A stretch of 64,000 nucleotides of DNA from Lysobacter soli (GCF_003382285.1 NZ_QTJR01000015.1:1-64000), one strand, 5' to 3'. Counted from the stretch's first letter, positions 46,666-56,431 are shown. A program made the numbers and translations. The notes: generated by a model from the sequence alone, not told the origin.

Positions 46666-49600
46666 TTACGCCGCCTCGGGCGCTTTCACCCGGAACCACG
46701 CCGCGTACAGCGCCGGCAGGAACAGCAGCGTCAGGAACGTCGCCACCGTCAGGCCGCCCATGATCGCCACCGCCATCGGCCCGAAGAAGGCGCTGCGCGA
46801 CAGCGGGATCATCGCGAGGATCGCCGCGAGCGCGGTCAGCACGATCGGGCGGAAGCGGCGCACCGTGGCCTCGACGATCGCCTGCCACGGCGCGGCGCCT
46901 TCGCCGATGTCGTGCTCGATCTGGTCCACCAGGATCACCGAGTTGCGCATGATCATGCCGGCGAGCGCGATGGTGCCCAGCATTGCGACGAAGCCGAAGG
47001 GCACGCGGAACACCAGCAGGAACAGCGTCACGCCGATCAGGCCCAGCGGTGCGGTCAGCAGCACCATGAAACTGCGCGAGAAACTGCGCAGCTGCAGCAT
47101 CAGCAGCGTGAACACGACGAACACGAACAGCGGCATGCCGGCGGCGATCGATTTCTGGCCGCGCGCGGAATCCTCCACGCTGCCACCGATGTCGATCGAG
47201 TAACCGTACGGCAGCTTCGAACGCAGGCCGTCGAGCGTCGGCGAGATCTGAGCCGTCACCGTCGCCGGTTGCGTGCCGTCGTAGATGTCGGCGCGGACCG
47301 TCATCGTCGGCTGGCGGTCACGATGCCAGATGATGCCTTCCTCGAAGCCGTAATCCAGCGTCGCGATCTGCGTAAGCGGAACGCTTGCACCGCTTTCGGT
47401 CGGCACCATCAGGCTGCCGAGCATGTCGAGGCGAAGTCGCTCCTCGGCCGGGCCGCGCAGCAGCATCTCGATCAGTTCGTTGCCTTCGCGGTACGTGCTG
47501 ATGTGCGAGCCCGACAACGAACTGGACAGGAACTGCGACAGCCGCGCCGAACTCACGCCCAGCGCGCGGGCACGCTCCTGGTCGACGACCAGGCGCACGA
47601 CCTTGTTCGGCTCGTCCCAGTCCAGGTTGACGTTCACCACGTGCGGGTTCTCGCGGATCTTCTCGCGCACCTGGTAGGCGATCTTCCGCACCTGGTCGAT
47701 GTGCTCGCCCGACACGCGGAACTGCACCGGATAGCCGACCGGCGGGCCGTTTTCCAGGCGCGTCACACGCATCTGCAGTTCGGGGAATTTCTGGAAGACG
47801 TCATCGATCAGCCACGTGCGGATCTCCTCACGCGCTTCCAGGTTCTTCGGCGTCAGCACGAACTGCGCGAAGTTCGCCGCGGGCAGCTGCTGGTCGAGCG
47901 GCAGGTAGTAACGCGGCGAACCGGTGCCCACGTAGGCGACAAAGTTCGCCAGATCCTTGTTCTGCTTCAGGATCTGCTCGAAGCGCTGGGCCTGCTCGGT
48001 CGTCGCGCGCAGCGAGCTGCCTTCGGCCAGTTCCATGTCGACCATCAGTTCCGGTCGCGTGGAATCGGGGAAGAACTGCTGCGGCACGAAGCGGAACATG
48101 ACGATGGACAGCACGAACGCCGCCGCCGTCACCGCGATCACCAGCCAGCGGCGACGCACGCAGAACGTCACCCAGCGACGGAAGTTGACGTAGAACTTCG
48201 TGCCGTACGGATCGTGCGCATGGCCGTCGATGGGCGGCTTGGGCGCGATGTAGTCGTGCAGCTTCGGGAAGCGGCTGGCGATGCGCTCGCGGAGTTCGTG
48301 CCAGCGGTACGCGATCGATCCGGGCTTGAGCGGCTTGGCCGCGTGGCCGTAATCGGGCAGCAGCTTGTCGCCGAGGTACGGAATGAACGCAACCGCCGCG
48401 ATCCACGACACCAGCAGCGCGATGGTCACTACTTCGAACAGCGAGCGCGTGTATTCGCCGGTACTCGACTTCGCGGTGGCGATCGGCAGGAAGCCGGCAG
48501 CGGTGATGAGCGTGCCGGTGAGCATCGGGAACGCGGTGGAATCCCACGCGAACGCCGCGGCCTTCAGGCGACTGAAGCCCTGCTCCATCTTGATGGCCAT
48601 CATCTCCACCGCGATGATCGCGTCGTCCACCAGCAAGCCCAGCGCGAGCACGAGCGCCCCGAGCGAGATCTTGTGCAGGCCGACGCCGAACAGGTCCATC
48701 ACGGCGAAGGTCATCGCCAGTACGAGCGGGATCGACAGCGCGACGACGAAACCGGTGCGCAGGCCGAGCGAGAAGAAGCTCACCAGCAGCACGATGGCGA
48801 CGGCTTCGGACAGCACGCGCACGAACTCGCCGACCGATTCGGTAACGGCGGCGGGCTGGTCGGCGACCTTGCGCAGTTCCATGCCGGCCGGCAGCGTGTC
48901 CTGCAGTTGCGCGAACTGCGTTTCCAGCGTCTTGCCGAGCTTGAGGATGTCGCCGCCTTCCTTCATCGCCACGCCGATGCCGATGGCGTCCTCGCCCATG
49001 AAGCGCATGCGCGGCGCCGGCGGATCGGAGAAGCCGCGCTTCACGTCGGCGACGTCGGCAAGACGGAACGTGCGGTCGCCGACGCGGATCGGGAATTCGC
49101 GGATTTCCTCGACAGATTTGAACTTGCCGCCCACGCGCAGCGCCACGCGCGTGCTGCCTGTTTCGAAGAAGCCGGCGGGCACCATCGCGTTCTGTTCGTC
49201 CAGCGCCTGCTGCACGGCGGCGGCGGGAATGCCGAGCGTGGCGAGCTTCACGTTCGACAGCTCGACCCACACCTTCTCGTCCTGCACGCCGAACAGCTCG
49301 ATCTTGCCGACGTCGGGCTGCTTCTGCAGCTGCAGCTGCACGCGCTCGGCGTAATCCTTCAGCACGGCGTAGTCGAAACCCTTGCCGGTGAGCGCATAGA
49401 TGTTGCCGAAGGTGTCGCCGAATTCGTCGTTGAAGAACGGGCCGACGACGTCGCTGGGCAGGGTCGCGCGGATGTCGCCGACCTTCTTGCGCACCTGGTA
49501 CCACAACGGTTCGATGTCCTTCGAACGCAGCGAATCGCGCGCGACGAAGATCACCTGCGATTCGCCGGCGCGCGAGTACGAGCGGATGAACTCGTACTGG

Positions 49601-49830
49601 CCGGTTTCCATCAGCTTCTTTTCGATGCGCTCGGTGACCTGGCGCGAGGTTTCCTCGGCGGTCGCGCCGGGCCACAGCGTGCGGATGACCATCACCTTGA
49701 AGGTGAAGGCCGGGTCCTCGCTGCGACCCAGCCGCAGGTACGAGAACGTGCCGGCAATGGCCATCACCAGCATCGCGTAGATGATCAGGCTGCGATGGCG
49801 CAGCGCCCATTCGGAGAGGTTGAAGCGCAT
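46666..49830 (-). CDS. RND multidrug efflux permease (AcrB/HAE1 type)
   Basis: A 1054-residue inner-membrane antiporter with twelve TM helices and two large periplasmic loops. The proton-relay pair appears in ALGLLVDDAIIAVEMM (Asp-Asp in TM4), with the IMLFRF- and TAPLGLIGV-type stretches in the second half. It should take substrates from the periplasm and pass them to an outer membrane channel at the cost of the proton gradient. The adaptor gene ends 7 bp upstream, so the two are one transcript. Substrates are unknown; several RND branches look alike at this level. Confidence 0.93.
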   Translation of the reverse strand: MRFNLSEWALRHRSLIIYAMLVMAIAGTFSYLRLGRSEDPAFTFKVMVIRTLWPGATAEETSRQVTERIEKKLMETGQYEFIRSYSRAGESQVIFVARDSLRSKDIEPLWYQVRKKVGDIRATLPSDVVGPFFNDEFGDTFGNIYALTGKGFDYAVLKDYAERVQLQLQKQPDVGKIELFGVQDEKVWVELSNVKLATLGIPAAAVQQALDEQNAMVPAGFFETGSTRVALRVGGKFKSVEEIREFPIRVGDRTFRLADVADVKRGFSDPPAPRMRFMGEDAIGIGVAMKEGGDILKLGKTLETQFAQLQDTLPAGMELRKVADQPAAVTESVGEFVRVLSEAVAIVLLVSFFSLGLRTGFVVALSIPLVLAMTFAVMDLFGVGLHKISLGALVLALGLLVDDAIIAVEMMAIKMEQGFSRLKAAAFAWDSTAFPMLTGTLITAAGFLPIATAKSSTGEYTRSLFEVVTIALLVSWIAAVAFIPYLGDKLLPDYGHAAKPLKPGSIAYRWHELRERIASRFPKLHDYIAPKPPIDGHAHDPYGTKFYVNFRRWVTFCVRRRWLVIAVTAAAFVLSIVMFRFVPQQFFPDSTRPELMVDMELAEGSSLRATTEQAQRFEQILKQNKDLANFVAYVGTGSPRYYLPLDQQLPAANFAQFVLTPKNLEAREEIRTWLIDDVFQKFPELQMRVTRLENGPPVGYPVQFRVSGEHIDQVRKIAYQVREKIRENPHVVNVNLDWDEPNKVVRLVVDQERARALGVSSARLSQFLSSSLSGSHISTYREGNELIEMLLRGPAEERLRLDMLGSLMVPTESGASVPLTQIATLDYGFEEGIIWHRDRQPTMTVRADIYDGTQPATVTAQISPTLDGLRSKLPYGYSIDIGGSVEDSARGQKSIAAGMPLFVFVVFTLLMLQLRSFSRSFMVLLTAPLGLIGVTLFLLVFRVPFGFVAMLGTIALAGMIMRNSVILVDQIEHDIGEGAAPWQAIVEATVRRFRPIVLTALAAILAMIPLSRSAFFGPMAVAIMGGLTVATFLTLLFLPALYAAWFRVKAPEAA

Positions 49831-49837
49831 GGCGGCC

Positions 49838-50956
49838 TCAGCGTGCGGATGCCGCGATGGGGCGATTTTCCCGATCGACCGGCTGCACCTTCTGCCCGTC
49901 GCGCAGCAGGTGACCGCCGGCGGCGACGATCCACTCGTTCGCGGCGAGTTCGCCCTGCACCGGCACGCGGTCCTCGCCGAACGCGCCAGCCTGCACCGGC
50001 CGCAGCTTCACCGTGGAGGTCTTCATGTCGACGACGAACACCGAGGCCTTGCCGTTCTCGCGCTGGAGCGCGGCGATCGGCACGCTCAGGCCGCCGCGGG
50101 TGTCCGTGGGCAGGTATACGCGGGCGCTCTGGCCGAGGTCGATCGCGCCTGCCGGGGCATCGACGGTGACGCGCGCGGCGAAGGTGCGCGATGCGGGATC
50201 GGCCGCGGGGGAGATTTCACGGATGCGGCCGTTCCAGCGCTGACCCGGACGCGACCATGCTTCGACCTGCACCGGCTGGCCGGCCTTGACCTTGCCGGCC
50301 ATCGTTTCGGGCAGCGCGAAGGCGATCTCGCGCACGCCGTCGGCGGCAAGCGTGAACACCAACTGCCCGGCCGCGACGACCTGCCCCGCTTCGGCCTGGC
50401 GCGCGGCGATCACGCCGTCGCGCGTGGCGCGCAGTTGCGAATAGGCGGCCTGGTTGCTCGCGACTTCGACCTCGGCGCGCGCGGCATTCACCTGGCCCTG
50501 CGCAGCGGTGGCCGCCGCGTTCTGGGCGTCGAGCGTGGAACGGCTCACCAACTGCTCGTTCGCCAGCTTCGCGAAGCGCGCCTGATCGGCGCGGGCGCGC
50601 CCCAGTTCGGCTTCGGCGGCGGCCAGTTGCGCCTTCGCGGCGCGGGCCTGCGCTTCCAGGTCGCCCGGATCGAGCGTCGCCAAAACCTGGCCCGCGCGCA
50701 CGTGGTCGCCGACGTCGACATTGCGCTGGACGAGCTTGCCGCCGACGCGGAACGACAGCGGGCTCTCCTCACGTGCCCGCACGTCGCCGGCGAAGGCGCT
50801 GGCGGTATGGTCGGCCGCGACCGGGTGCGTGACCAGGACCGGACGCGGGGCTTCCTCGACCGCGCCATCGCGCCCGCAGGCGCTCAATAGAAAGGTGGAA
50901 AAGGCGACCAGCGTCCATGCCGACAGGCGGAACGCAGCGAGGAAAGGACTGCGCAT
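49838..50956 (-). CDS. RND efflux periplasmic adaptor (membrane fusion) lipoprotein
   Basis: A 372-residue adaptor with a lipobox LSAC (Cys27), a lipoyl/barrel-sandwich half-motif SFRVGGKLVQRNVDVGDHVRAGQ, an alanine-rich alpha-hairpin at about 105-170, the second lipoyl half, and a beta-barrel plus membrane-proximal domain. It links the permease to a TolC-type channel. The start follows an AT-rich divergent region shared with the tetR gene, which probably controls it. Confidence 0.92.
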   Translation of the reverse strand: MRSPFLAAFRLSAWTLVAFSTFLLSACGRDGAVEEAPRPVLVTHPVAADHTASAFAGDVRAREESPLSFRVGGKLVQRNVDVGDHVRAGQVLATLDPGDLEAQARAAKAQLAAAEAELGRARADQARFAKLANEQLVSRSTLDAQNAAATAAQGQVNAARAEVEVASNQAAYSQLRATRDGVIAARQAEAGQVVAAGQLVFTLAADGVREIAFALPETMAGKVKAGQPVQVEAWSRPGQRWNGRIREISPAADPASRTFAARVTVDAPAGAIDLGQSARVYLPTDTRGGLSVPIAALQRENGKASVFVVDMKTSTVKLRPVQAGAFGEDRVPVQGELAANEWIVAAGGHLLRDGQKVQPVDRENRPIAASAR

Positions 50957-51033
50957 TGCGAGGGTCCCTGCAGTTAATTAATGTACTTGCGGGTACTGTA
51001 TAAATATCAAACTGATTAGTCTAGTATTGCCGC
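50957..51033. promoter_or_regulatory. AT-rich divergent promoter/operator of RND genes and tetR
   Basis: This 77-bp gap is far richer in A+T than its surroundings and contains TTAATTAA, GTAC at 50983-50986 and again at 50993-50996 (GTACT repeated with 10-bp spacing), and TATAAATAT. The 10-bp phasing fits a TetR-type operator overlapping both promoters. Confidence 0.6.
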
Positions 51034-51741
51034 ATGACCGCTCCACGCCAGCCTTCCGCGCCGCAGGGCGCAACCGCCAAGCCGGCCGGCCCCGGACGTC
51101 CGAAGGACATGGGCAAGCGCGCCGCCATCCTGGAGGCGGCGAAAAGAATGTTTACTCAGCACGGCTTCGATGGCGCCAGCATGGACCAGATCGCCGCCGA
51201 GGCCGGGGTCTCCAAGCTCACCGTCTATAGCCACTTCGGCGACAAGGACGCGTTGTTCCTCGCTGCCGTGGAGTCGCACTGCGACCTGTCGCTGCCGTCC
51301 TCCCTGTTCGAGCCCTCGCCCGACACGCCGTTGCGCGATCGGCTGATGGACATCGCCCACGCGTTCTATTCGATGGTGACCGCGCCGGAGGCCGTCGCCG
51401 GCCATCGCATGCTGTGCTCGCCGCAGATGTCGAATTCCGGCCTGCCCAAGTTGTTCTGGGACGCCGGCCCGATGCGCGTGCAGTCCGATTTCTCCGCGCT
51501 GCTGGAACGCCGCATCAAGGCCGGCGAGCTGGAGATCCCCGACGTCGCGCGCGCCGCGGGCCAGTTTTTCAGCCTGCTCAAGGGCGAACCGCACGCGTGC
51601 CTGGTGTTCGGCGGGCCGGGGCCGGCGGAGGACGAAATCCAGGCGCATCTGGCCTCGGCTGTGGACCTGTTCCTGCGTGCCTACCAGGTGCGCGACACCG
51701 CGGCCGGCAAGCCCGCCGCAAGCGGTCGGTCGCGTCGATGA
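51034..51741 (+). CDS. TetR family transcriptional regulator
   Basis: A 235-residue regulator. After a 25-residue Pro/Ala-rich extension, the helix-turn-helix lies at about 27-75 (AILEAAKRMFTQHGF, MDQIAAEAGVSKLTVYSHF, KDALF). The ligand-binding half is helical with no signature. Divergent placement next to the adaptor gene suggests that it represses the efflux operon and itself and is released by a pump substrate. Confidence 0.9.
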   Translation: MTAPRQPSAPQGATAKPAGPGRPKDMGKRAAILEAAKRMFTQHGFDGASMDQIAAEAGVSKLTVYSHFGDKDALFLAAVESHCDLSLPSSLFEPSPDTPLRDRLMDIAHAFYSMVTAPEAVAGHRMLCSPQMSNSGLPKLFWDAGPMRVQSDFSALLERRIKAGELEIPDVARAAGQFFSLLKGEPHACLVFGGPGPAEDEIQAHLASAVDLFLRAYQVRDTAAGKPAASGRSRR

Positions 51742-51834
51742 CATCCGTCTTGGTTACTTCTGGCACTCAGTCTGACTTGGGGCCGCGGCCATCCTGTGCG
51801 CCGCGCCCGCAAAGGCCGGCAGCGGTATTCCCGG

Positions 51835-51840
51835 TACAAT
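51835..51840 (+). promoter_or_regulatory. Possible -10 element of the pcm-tolC unit
   Basis: TACAAT matches five of six -10 bases and lies 31 bp before the methyltransferase start. The -35 side is not convincing. Confidence 0.4.
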
Positions 51841-51871
51841 TCGCGGTCTTCCGCGCACGAGTCAGCCCCCG

Positions 51872-52528
51872 ATGAACCCCATGGATTACAACAAGGCACG
51901 CGAATTGATGGTCGAGCAGCAGGTGCGTCCCTGGGACGTGCTTGATGGCCGCGTGCTCGATGTGATGGCGACGCTGCCGCGCGAAGCCTTCCTGCCCGTG
52001 GCGCATCGCAACCTGGCCTACGCCGACCTCGCGCTGCCGCTGGCCCATGGCGAATTCACGATGAAGCCGGTCCTGCAGGGCCGCGCCCTGCAGGCGCTCG
52101 CGCTGGATCCGGCGGACGACGTGCTCGTGATCGGCGCCGGCACCGGTTACCTGGCCGGTTGCGCCGGCCGCCTCGCCCGCGACGTCCTCGCGCTGGAGCG
52201 CCACGCCGACCTGGCGCAGGCCGCCTCGGCCGCGCTGTCGGAGCAGTCGGTCGACAACGTGCAGGTCGTGGTTGGCGACGCGTTCGCCTGGACCACCGAG
52301 CGCCGCTTCACCGCGATCCTTGTCGCCGGCGCCGTGGACACGATCCCGCAGCGTTTCATCGACTGGCTGGAGCCGAACGGCCGCATGTTCGTCGTGCGCG
52401 GTCGCTCGCCGGTGATGGAAGCGGTGCTCGTGCGCAACGATGTCAACGCGCCGCGCATCCAATCGTTGTTCGAAACCGATCTTCCCTATCTTGCCGGTGC
52501 GGCCCCCGCCCCGGTATTCAAGTTCTGA
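51872..52528 (+). CDS. Protein-L-isoaspartate O-methyltransferase family protein
   Basis: A 218-residue class I SAM methyltransferase. The N-terminus ARELMVEQQVRPWDVLD and LPREAFLP, and the SAM loop VIGAGTGYLAG (around 89-99), are those of the Pcm family branch found next to TolC genes. Canonical Pcm repairs L-isoaspartate in damaged proteins; whether this branch does so is unproven. An internal ATG at 51881 is an alternative start. The tolC gene follows by 68 bp. Confidence 0.85.
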   Translation: MNPMDYNKARELMVEQQVRPWDVLDGRVLDVMATLPREAFLPVAHRNLAYADLALPLAHGEFTMKPVLQGRALQALALDPADDVLVIGAGTGYLAGCAGRLARDVLALERHADLAQAASAALSEQSVDNVQVVVGDAFAWTTERRFTAILVAGAVDTIPQRFIDWLEPNGRMFVVRGRSPVMEAVLVRNDVNAPRIQSLFETDLPYLAGAAPAPVFKF

Positions 52529-52596
52529 AGCAGTACCCCCACACGCCCGCAGACCGCGGGCGGCTCAACAAAACGCAACACGGACAAGGACCTCGC

Positions 52597-54015
52597 ATGA
52601 TCCGCCGCCCGCTCGTCATCGCCCTCGCCGCAGCCGTGAGCCTGTCGGCCCTGTTGCCGGCCACGGCCTCCGCCGAAGACCTCCTGCAGACCTACGAGCT
52701 GGCACGCACGGCCGATCCGCAACTCGCGGCGGCCGAGTCCAACCGCCTTGCGATCCGCGAAGGCCAAGTGCAGACGCGCGCGGCGATGCTGCCGCAGCTC
52801 GACGGTTCGGCCTCGATCACCAAGGGCCGCAGCTACTCGCGCGGTAACAACTCGGTCAACGCCGACGGCACCATCAACCCCGGCGACAGCGACACCGAGA
52901 GCACCACGCGCAGCACGGGCGTGAACCTCAGCCAGATGGTCTACGACCGCGGCAACTTCACCCGCCACAAGAGCGCCAAGGCGTTGGCGCAGGCGGCGGA
53001 CTTCCAGCTGGCGGCGTCGGGCAACGACCTGATCACGCGCACCTCGGCCTCGTACTTCAACGTGCTGATCGCGCTGGAATCGCTGGCCGCCGCCGAAGCC
53101 GCCGAAACCGCGCTGAAGAAGCAGTTCGACTACGCCTCCAAGCGCTTGGAAGTCGGCCTGGCGCCGATCACCGACGTGCATGAAGCCCGCGCCCAGTACG
53201 ACAGCGCGCGCGCCAACACGATCCTGGCCCGCAACGCGGTCGAGGATTCGTACCAGGCGCTGGCGGAGATCACGGGCCAGCAGGTGCGCAACATCAAGGG
53301 CCTGCCGAAGGACTACCAGCCGTCGCTGGCTGAATCGCGGGATGCCGATGGCTGGGTGAGCACGGCCATCGAGAACAACCCGGCGCTGCGTGCGAAGGAA
53401 CTGCAGGTGTCCTCCACCGAAGCCGACGTCGAGACCGCACGCGCAGGCCACTGGCCGCGCCTGTACCTCAACGGTTCGTACAGCGACAGCGAGACCTGGG
53501 GCGACCGCACGATCCTGGACGTGTCGCGCGATATCGACGGCCGCAGCTTCGGTCCGTCGGTCGGCCTGACGCTGTCGGTGCCGATCTTCTCCGGTGGCGC
53601 CACGCAGTCGGGCGTTCGCCAGGCGCTGGCACGTCGCGACGTCGCGGCGGACGAGCTGGAACAGCAGAAGCGCCTGCTCGTGCGCAACACGCGCAACGCG
53701 TACCAGACGCTGGTCGCGAGCATCAGCGAAGTCGAGGCACGCCGCCTCGCGCTGGTCTCGGCGCAAGCGGCTTACGACGCCTCGCAGGTCGGCCTGGAAG
53801 TCGGCACGCGCACCGTGCTGGACGTCCTGCAGAACCAGAACAACCTGTTCACCGCGCAGCTCGAGTTCGCCCGCGCGCGCTACAACCACCTGCAGAGCCG
53901 CCTGCTGCTGGAACAGGCCGCCGGCACGCTCGACATCGCCGACGTGCAGGACGTGAACCGCCTCCTCACCGTGGACACCGCTTCGCAGCTGCCGGCAGGC
54001 GACGTGCCGGGCTGA
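52597..54015 (+). CDS. tolC: TolC family outer membrane efflux channel
   Basis: A 472-residue protein with a signal peptide (about 1-26, TASAED) and two OEP repeats of coiled-coil helices with beta strands: DLLQTYELARTADPQLAAAES in the first and NPALRAKELQVSSTEADVETARAG in the second, followed by VGTRTVLDVLQNQNNLF. It forms the trimeric outer-membrane tunnel for efflux and type I secretion. It is on the opposite strand from the RND pair 1.6 kb away and may serve several pumps. Confidence 0.93.
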   Translation: MIRRPLVIALAAAVSLSALLPATASAEDLLQTYELARTADPQLAAAESNRLAIREGQVQTRAAMLPQLDGSASITKGRSYSRGNNSVNADGTINPGDSDTESTTRSTGVNLSQMVYDRGNFTRHKSAKALAQAADFQLAASGNDLITRTSASYFNVLIALESLAAAEAAETALKKQFDYASKRLEVGLAPITDVHEARAQYDSARANTILARNAVEDSYQALAEITGQQVRNIKGLPKDYQPSLAESRDADGWVSTAIENNPALRAKELQVSSTEADVETARAGHWPRLYLNGSYSDSETWGDRTILDVSRDIDGRSFGPSVGLTLSVPIFSGGATQSGVRQALARRDVAADELEQQKRLLVRNTRNAYQTLVASISEVEARRLALVSAQAAYDASQVGLEVGTRTVLDVLQNQNNLFTAQLEFARARYNHLQSRLLLEQAAGTLDIADVQDVNRLLTVDTASQLPAGDVPG

Positions 54016-54040
54016 TCGGCACCGATAACGCACGAATGAC

Positions 54041-54074
54041 GAAGGCCGGACGGAAACGTCCGGCCTTCTTCTTT
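54041..54074. terminator. Intrinsic terminator of tolC
   Basis: A 12-bp perfect stem GAAGGCCGGACG / CGTCCGGCCTTC with a GAAA tetraloop, followed by TTCTTT, lies 25 bp after the tolC stop. Confidence 0.92.
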
Positions 54075-54084
54075 GGGCGATCGC

Positions 54085-55011
54085 CTACAGCACGCCTTCG
54101 ATCGGAATAGCGAGCGCTGCTGCTTCCGCGCTGCAATTCACCGAAGGCGTCTTCCCGCTCGCCCGCAGCGACTGTACTTCCTGCGATGCCGCGGCGACAT
54201 CCGCCTGGAAGGTCGTGTTCGACTGCAGCTTCGCGTACGTGCCCGACGCGATCGTGCGCCCGGCCAGGATGTCGCTCTGCCAATGCGCATTGCAGACCAG
54301 CCGGCTCTCGCCGAACGAGCGACCGCGCGCGAGCAGCGCATCGGCGCGATCGGGTGCGACCTGTGTCAGCACCAGCGCCCATATCCAGCCGATCGACGTG
54401 TGACCCGACGGATACGAACCGTCGTTGCGCAGCGCCGCTTCGTCATTCGGCGCGCACGTGCCTTCCTTGTAGAACACGAACGGACGCGTGCGCTTGTAGT
54501 GGTCTTTCGCGGCGTATGTAGAGAGCCCCGCGTCGGTCAGCGTGCGGCGAAGCAACTGGTACAGGCGCGGCGACTGATCCTGCGAGACCGGCACGCCGAG
54601 CGCGCACGAGAACGCGTCGGCCACGTGCGGAAAGCTCAGGTCCGCGTCGGACGTCGCCTGCGAGTCGCGCGCGGTTCCGCGCAGTTTCTGCGAAGCACGG
54701 CTCACGGCCTGGTCCTGCCTGAAGGCGGCCGATCCTTCCTTCGGCGGCGCGGGCAGCAGTTTCAGGCTGTCGGGCAGTTCGCGGCCGAGATAGCCGGCGA
54801 GCACGCCGGGGCGAATCTCGGGCACGGCTTCGGCAGTCGCCGGAGACGACACGGTCGCAGCAGGCGACATGGGCGAAGCGGGCGACGCCGACGAAGCGGA
54901 CTCGCTCGTGCTCGCGCAGGCGGACACCAAAAGCGATGCCGCCAGGGCCAGGCCCGACATCGCGAGTGCGGGACGGTCGTGCGCAATGGGCTTTCCGGAT
55001 GGCTGCTTCAC
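54085..55011 (-). CDS. Class A non-specific acid phosphatase (lipoprotein)
   Basis: A 308-residue PAP2-superfamily phosphatase. The complete motif set is present: KDHYKRTRP (K-x6-RP), YPSGHTSIGW, and ESRLVCNAHWQSD (SR-x5-H-x3-D). The N-terminus has a lipobox LVSAC with Cys32, so it should be membrane-anchored in the periplasm and release phosphate from phosphomonoesters. The start is a GTG at 55011, with AAGGAG eight bases upstream; ATG 54960 would start directly at the hydrophobic segment. Two extra cysteines flank the active core. Confidence 0.87.
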   Translation of the reverse strand: MKQPSGKPIAHDRPALAMSGLALAASLLVSACASTSESASSASPASPMSPAATVSSPATAEAVPEIRPGVLAGYLGRELPDSLKLLPAPPKEGSAAFRQDQAVSRASQKLRGTARDSQATSDADLSFPHVADAFSCALGVPVSQDQSPRLYQLLRRTLTDAGLSTYAAKDHYKRTRPFVFYKEGTCAPNDEAALRNDGSYPSGHTSIGWIWALVLTQVAPDRADALLARGRSFGESRLVCNAHWQSDILAGRTIASGTYAKLQSNTTFQADVAAASQEVQSLRASGKTPSVNCSAEAAALAIPIEGVL

Positions 55012-55129
55012 GTCACTCGCTCCTTCAGGTGATGTCCGTCGCCAGATGCAACACGGGGCGTTCACGGGCCGTGAAGTCTGTCGGCGCGCGCGGTCGCGCA
55101 CCATCAGAAGAATCGCGAAGTCCCGCGAA

Positions 55130-56431
55130 TCAGCCTTGCGGCGGCAGCAGCGGCTGCAACAGGTCAAGCGTGCGGGCGAGCGCCCCGCGACCGGTTTCAA
55201 CCAGCGCGCGGCCGGCGTCCGTCATGCGCTCGCGTCGTCCCCGATCAGACAGCAGTTCGGCCAGCGCGCGTTCGACGTGCTCGGCGTCGGGGGCCACGCA
55301 CAGCGCACCGGCATCTTCCAGGCGCTGGGCGATCTCGACGAAGTTGTGCAGGTGCGGGCCGGTGACGATGGCCGTGCCGGTCGCCGCGGGTTCGAGCAGG
55401 TTGTGGCCGCCGATCGCCTGCAGGCTGCCGCCGACGAAGGCGACGTCGGCGCAGGCGTAGAAGCTCATCAGTTCGCCGAGCGTGTCGATCACGAACACCG
55501 CATCGTCCGCCTGCGGCCATTGTTGGCGCGAGCGCGTCGATACATTCCAGCCCGCGGCGCGCGCGGTGTCGGCGACGGTGCGGAAGCGCTCGGGATGGCG
55601 CGGCGCCCACAGCATCAGCAGGTCGGGGAAGTGCGCGCGCAGCTGGCGATGGATCGCGATCACCGCCATCTCCTCGTCCTCGTGCGTGCTCGCGGCGATC
55701 CAGACGGGACGTTCGCCGCAACGCGCTCGGCACTGCGCGGCAAAACCGGCGAGGTCTTCCGGCACGGCGACGTCGAACTTCAGGTTGCCCACTTCAGCGA
55801 CCTGCTCCGGATTCGCGCCGAGCCGCACGAAGCGCTGGCCATCGGCATGGGACTGCGCGGCCACCGTCCGCACCGTGCGCAGCGCCCGCGCGACCAGCGG
55901 CGCAAGCACGCGGTACCCCCGCAGCGAGCGCTCCGACAACCGTGCGTTGAGGATGACCACGGGGATACTCGCGTCGCGGCAGCCGAACAACAGGCTCGGC
56001 CACAATTCGGTTTCCATGATCAATGCGGCGTACGGGCGGTAGTGCCTGAGGAAACGCCCGACCGCACCCGGCAGGTCGTAGGGCAGATAGACGTGTTCGA
56101 CCGCATCGCCCCACAACGCCTGCACGCGCTCCGAACCCGTCGGCGTGATGGTGGTGACCAGCAGGCGCAGGTCTGGCCTCGCGCGTCGCAGCGCGTTGAC
56201 CAGCGGCACGGCGGCGTTGACCTCGCCCACCGAGACCGCGTGGACCCACAACGTGCGCATCGGCGGGGCATCGCCGTAATGCGCGTAACGCTCCTGCCAT
56301 CGAAGGAAATACGCGGGCTGCCGCAGGCCGCGCCAGATCAGGTGGTAGACCGTGATCGGCGCCAACAGATACAGGGCGACCGAATACAGGCCGCGCAGCA
56401 GGCGCTCGATGGGGTCTTTCGGCATCGGCAT
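55130..56431 (-). CDS. waaA: 3-deoxy-D-manno-octulosonic acid transferase
   Basis: A 433-residue GT30 enzyme that adds Kdo to lipid IVA at the inner-membrane face. The N-terminal membrane helix (LLRGLYSVALYLLAPITVYHL) is followed by LWVHAVSVGEVNAAVPL, METELWPSLL, RLSERSLRGY, STHEDEEM and a C-terminal GGSLQAIGGHNLLEPAA, all WaaA hallmarks. The frame stays open far upstream but that part is antisense to the acyltransferase gene; ATG 56431 fits the family length. It is divergent from lpxL. Confidence 0.95.
   Translation of the reverse strand: MPMPKDPIERLLRGLYSVALYLLAPITVYHLIWRGLRQPAYFLRWQERYAHYGDAPPMRTLWVHAVSVGEVNAAVPLVNALRRARPDLRLLVTTITPTGSERVQALWGDAVEHVYLPYDLPGAVGRFLRHYRPYAALIMETELWPSLLFGCRDASIPVVILNARLSERSLRGYRVLAPLVARALRTVRTVAAQSHADGQRFVRLGANPEQVAEVGNLKFDVAVPEDLAGFAAQCRARCGERPVWIAASTHEDEEMAVIAIHRQLRAHFPDLLMLWAPRHPERFRTVADTARAAGWNVSTRSRQQWPQADDAVFVIDTLGELMSFYACADVAFVGGSLQAIGGHNLLEPAATGTAIVTGPHLHNFVEIAQRLEDAGALCVAPDAEHVERALAELLSDRGRRERMTDAGRALVETGRGALARTLDLLQPLLPPQG

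Noticed and set aside
46912-50169. Open frame of 1085 codons antisense to the RND permease and adaptor
   Set aside because: It spans two clear genes on the other strand and encodes a His/Arg/Gln-rich sequence without any motif.
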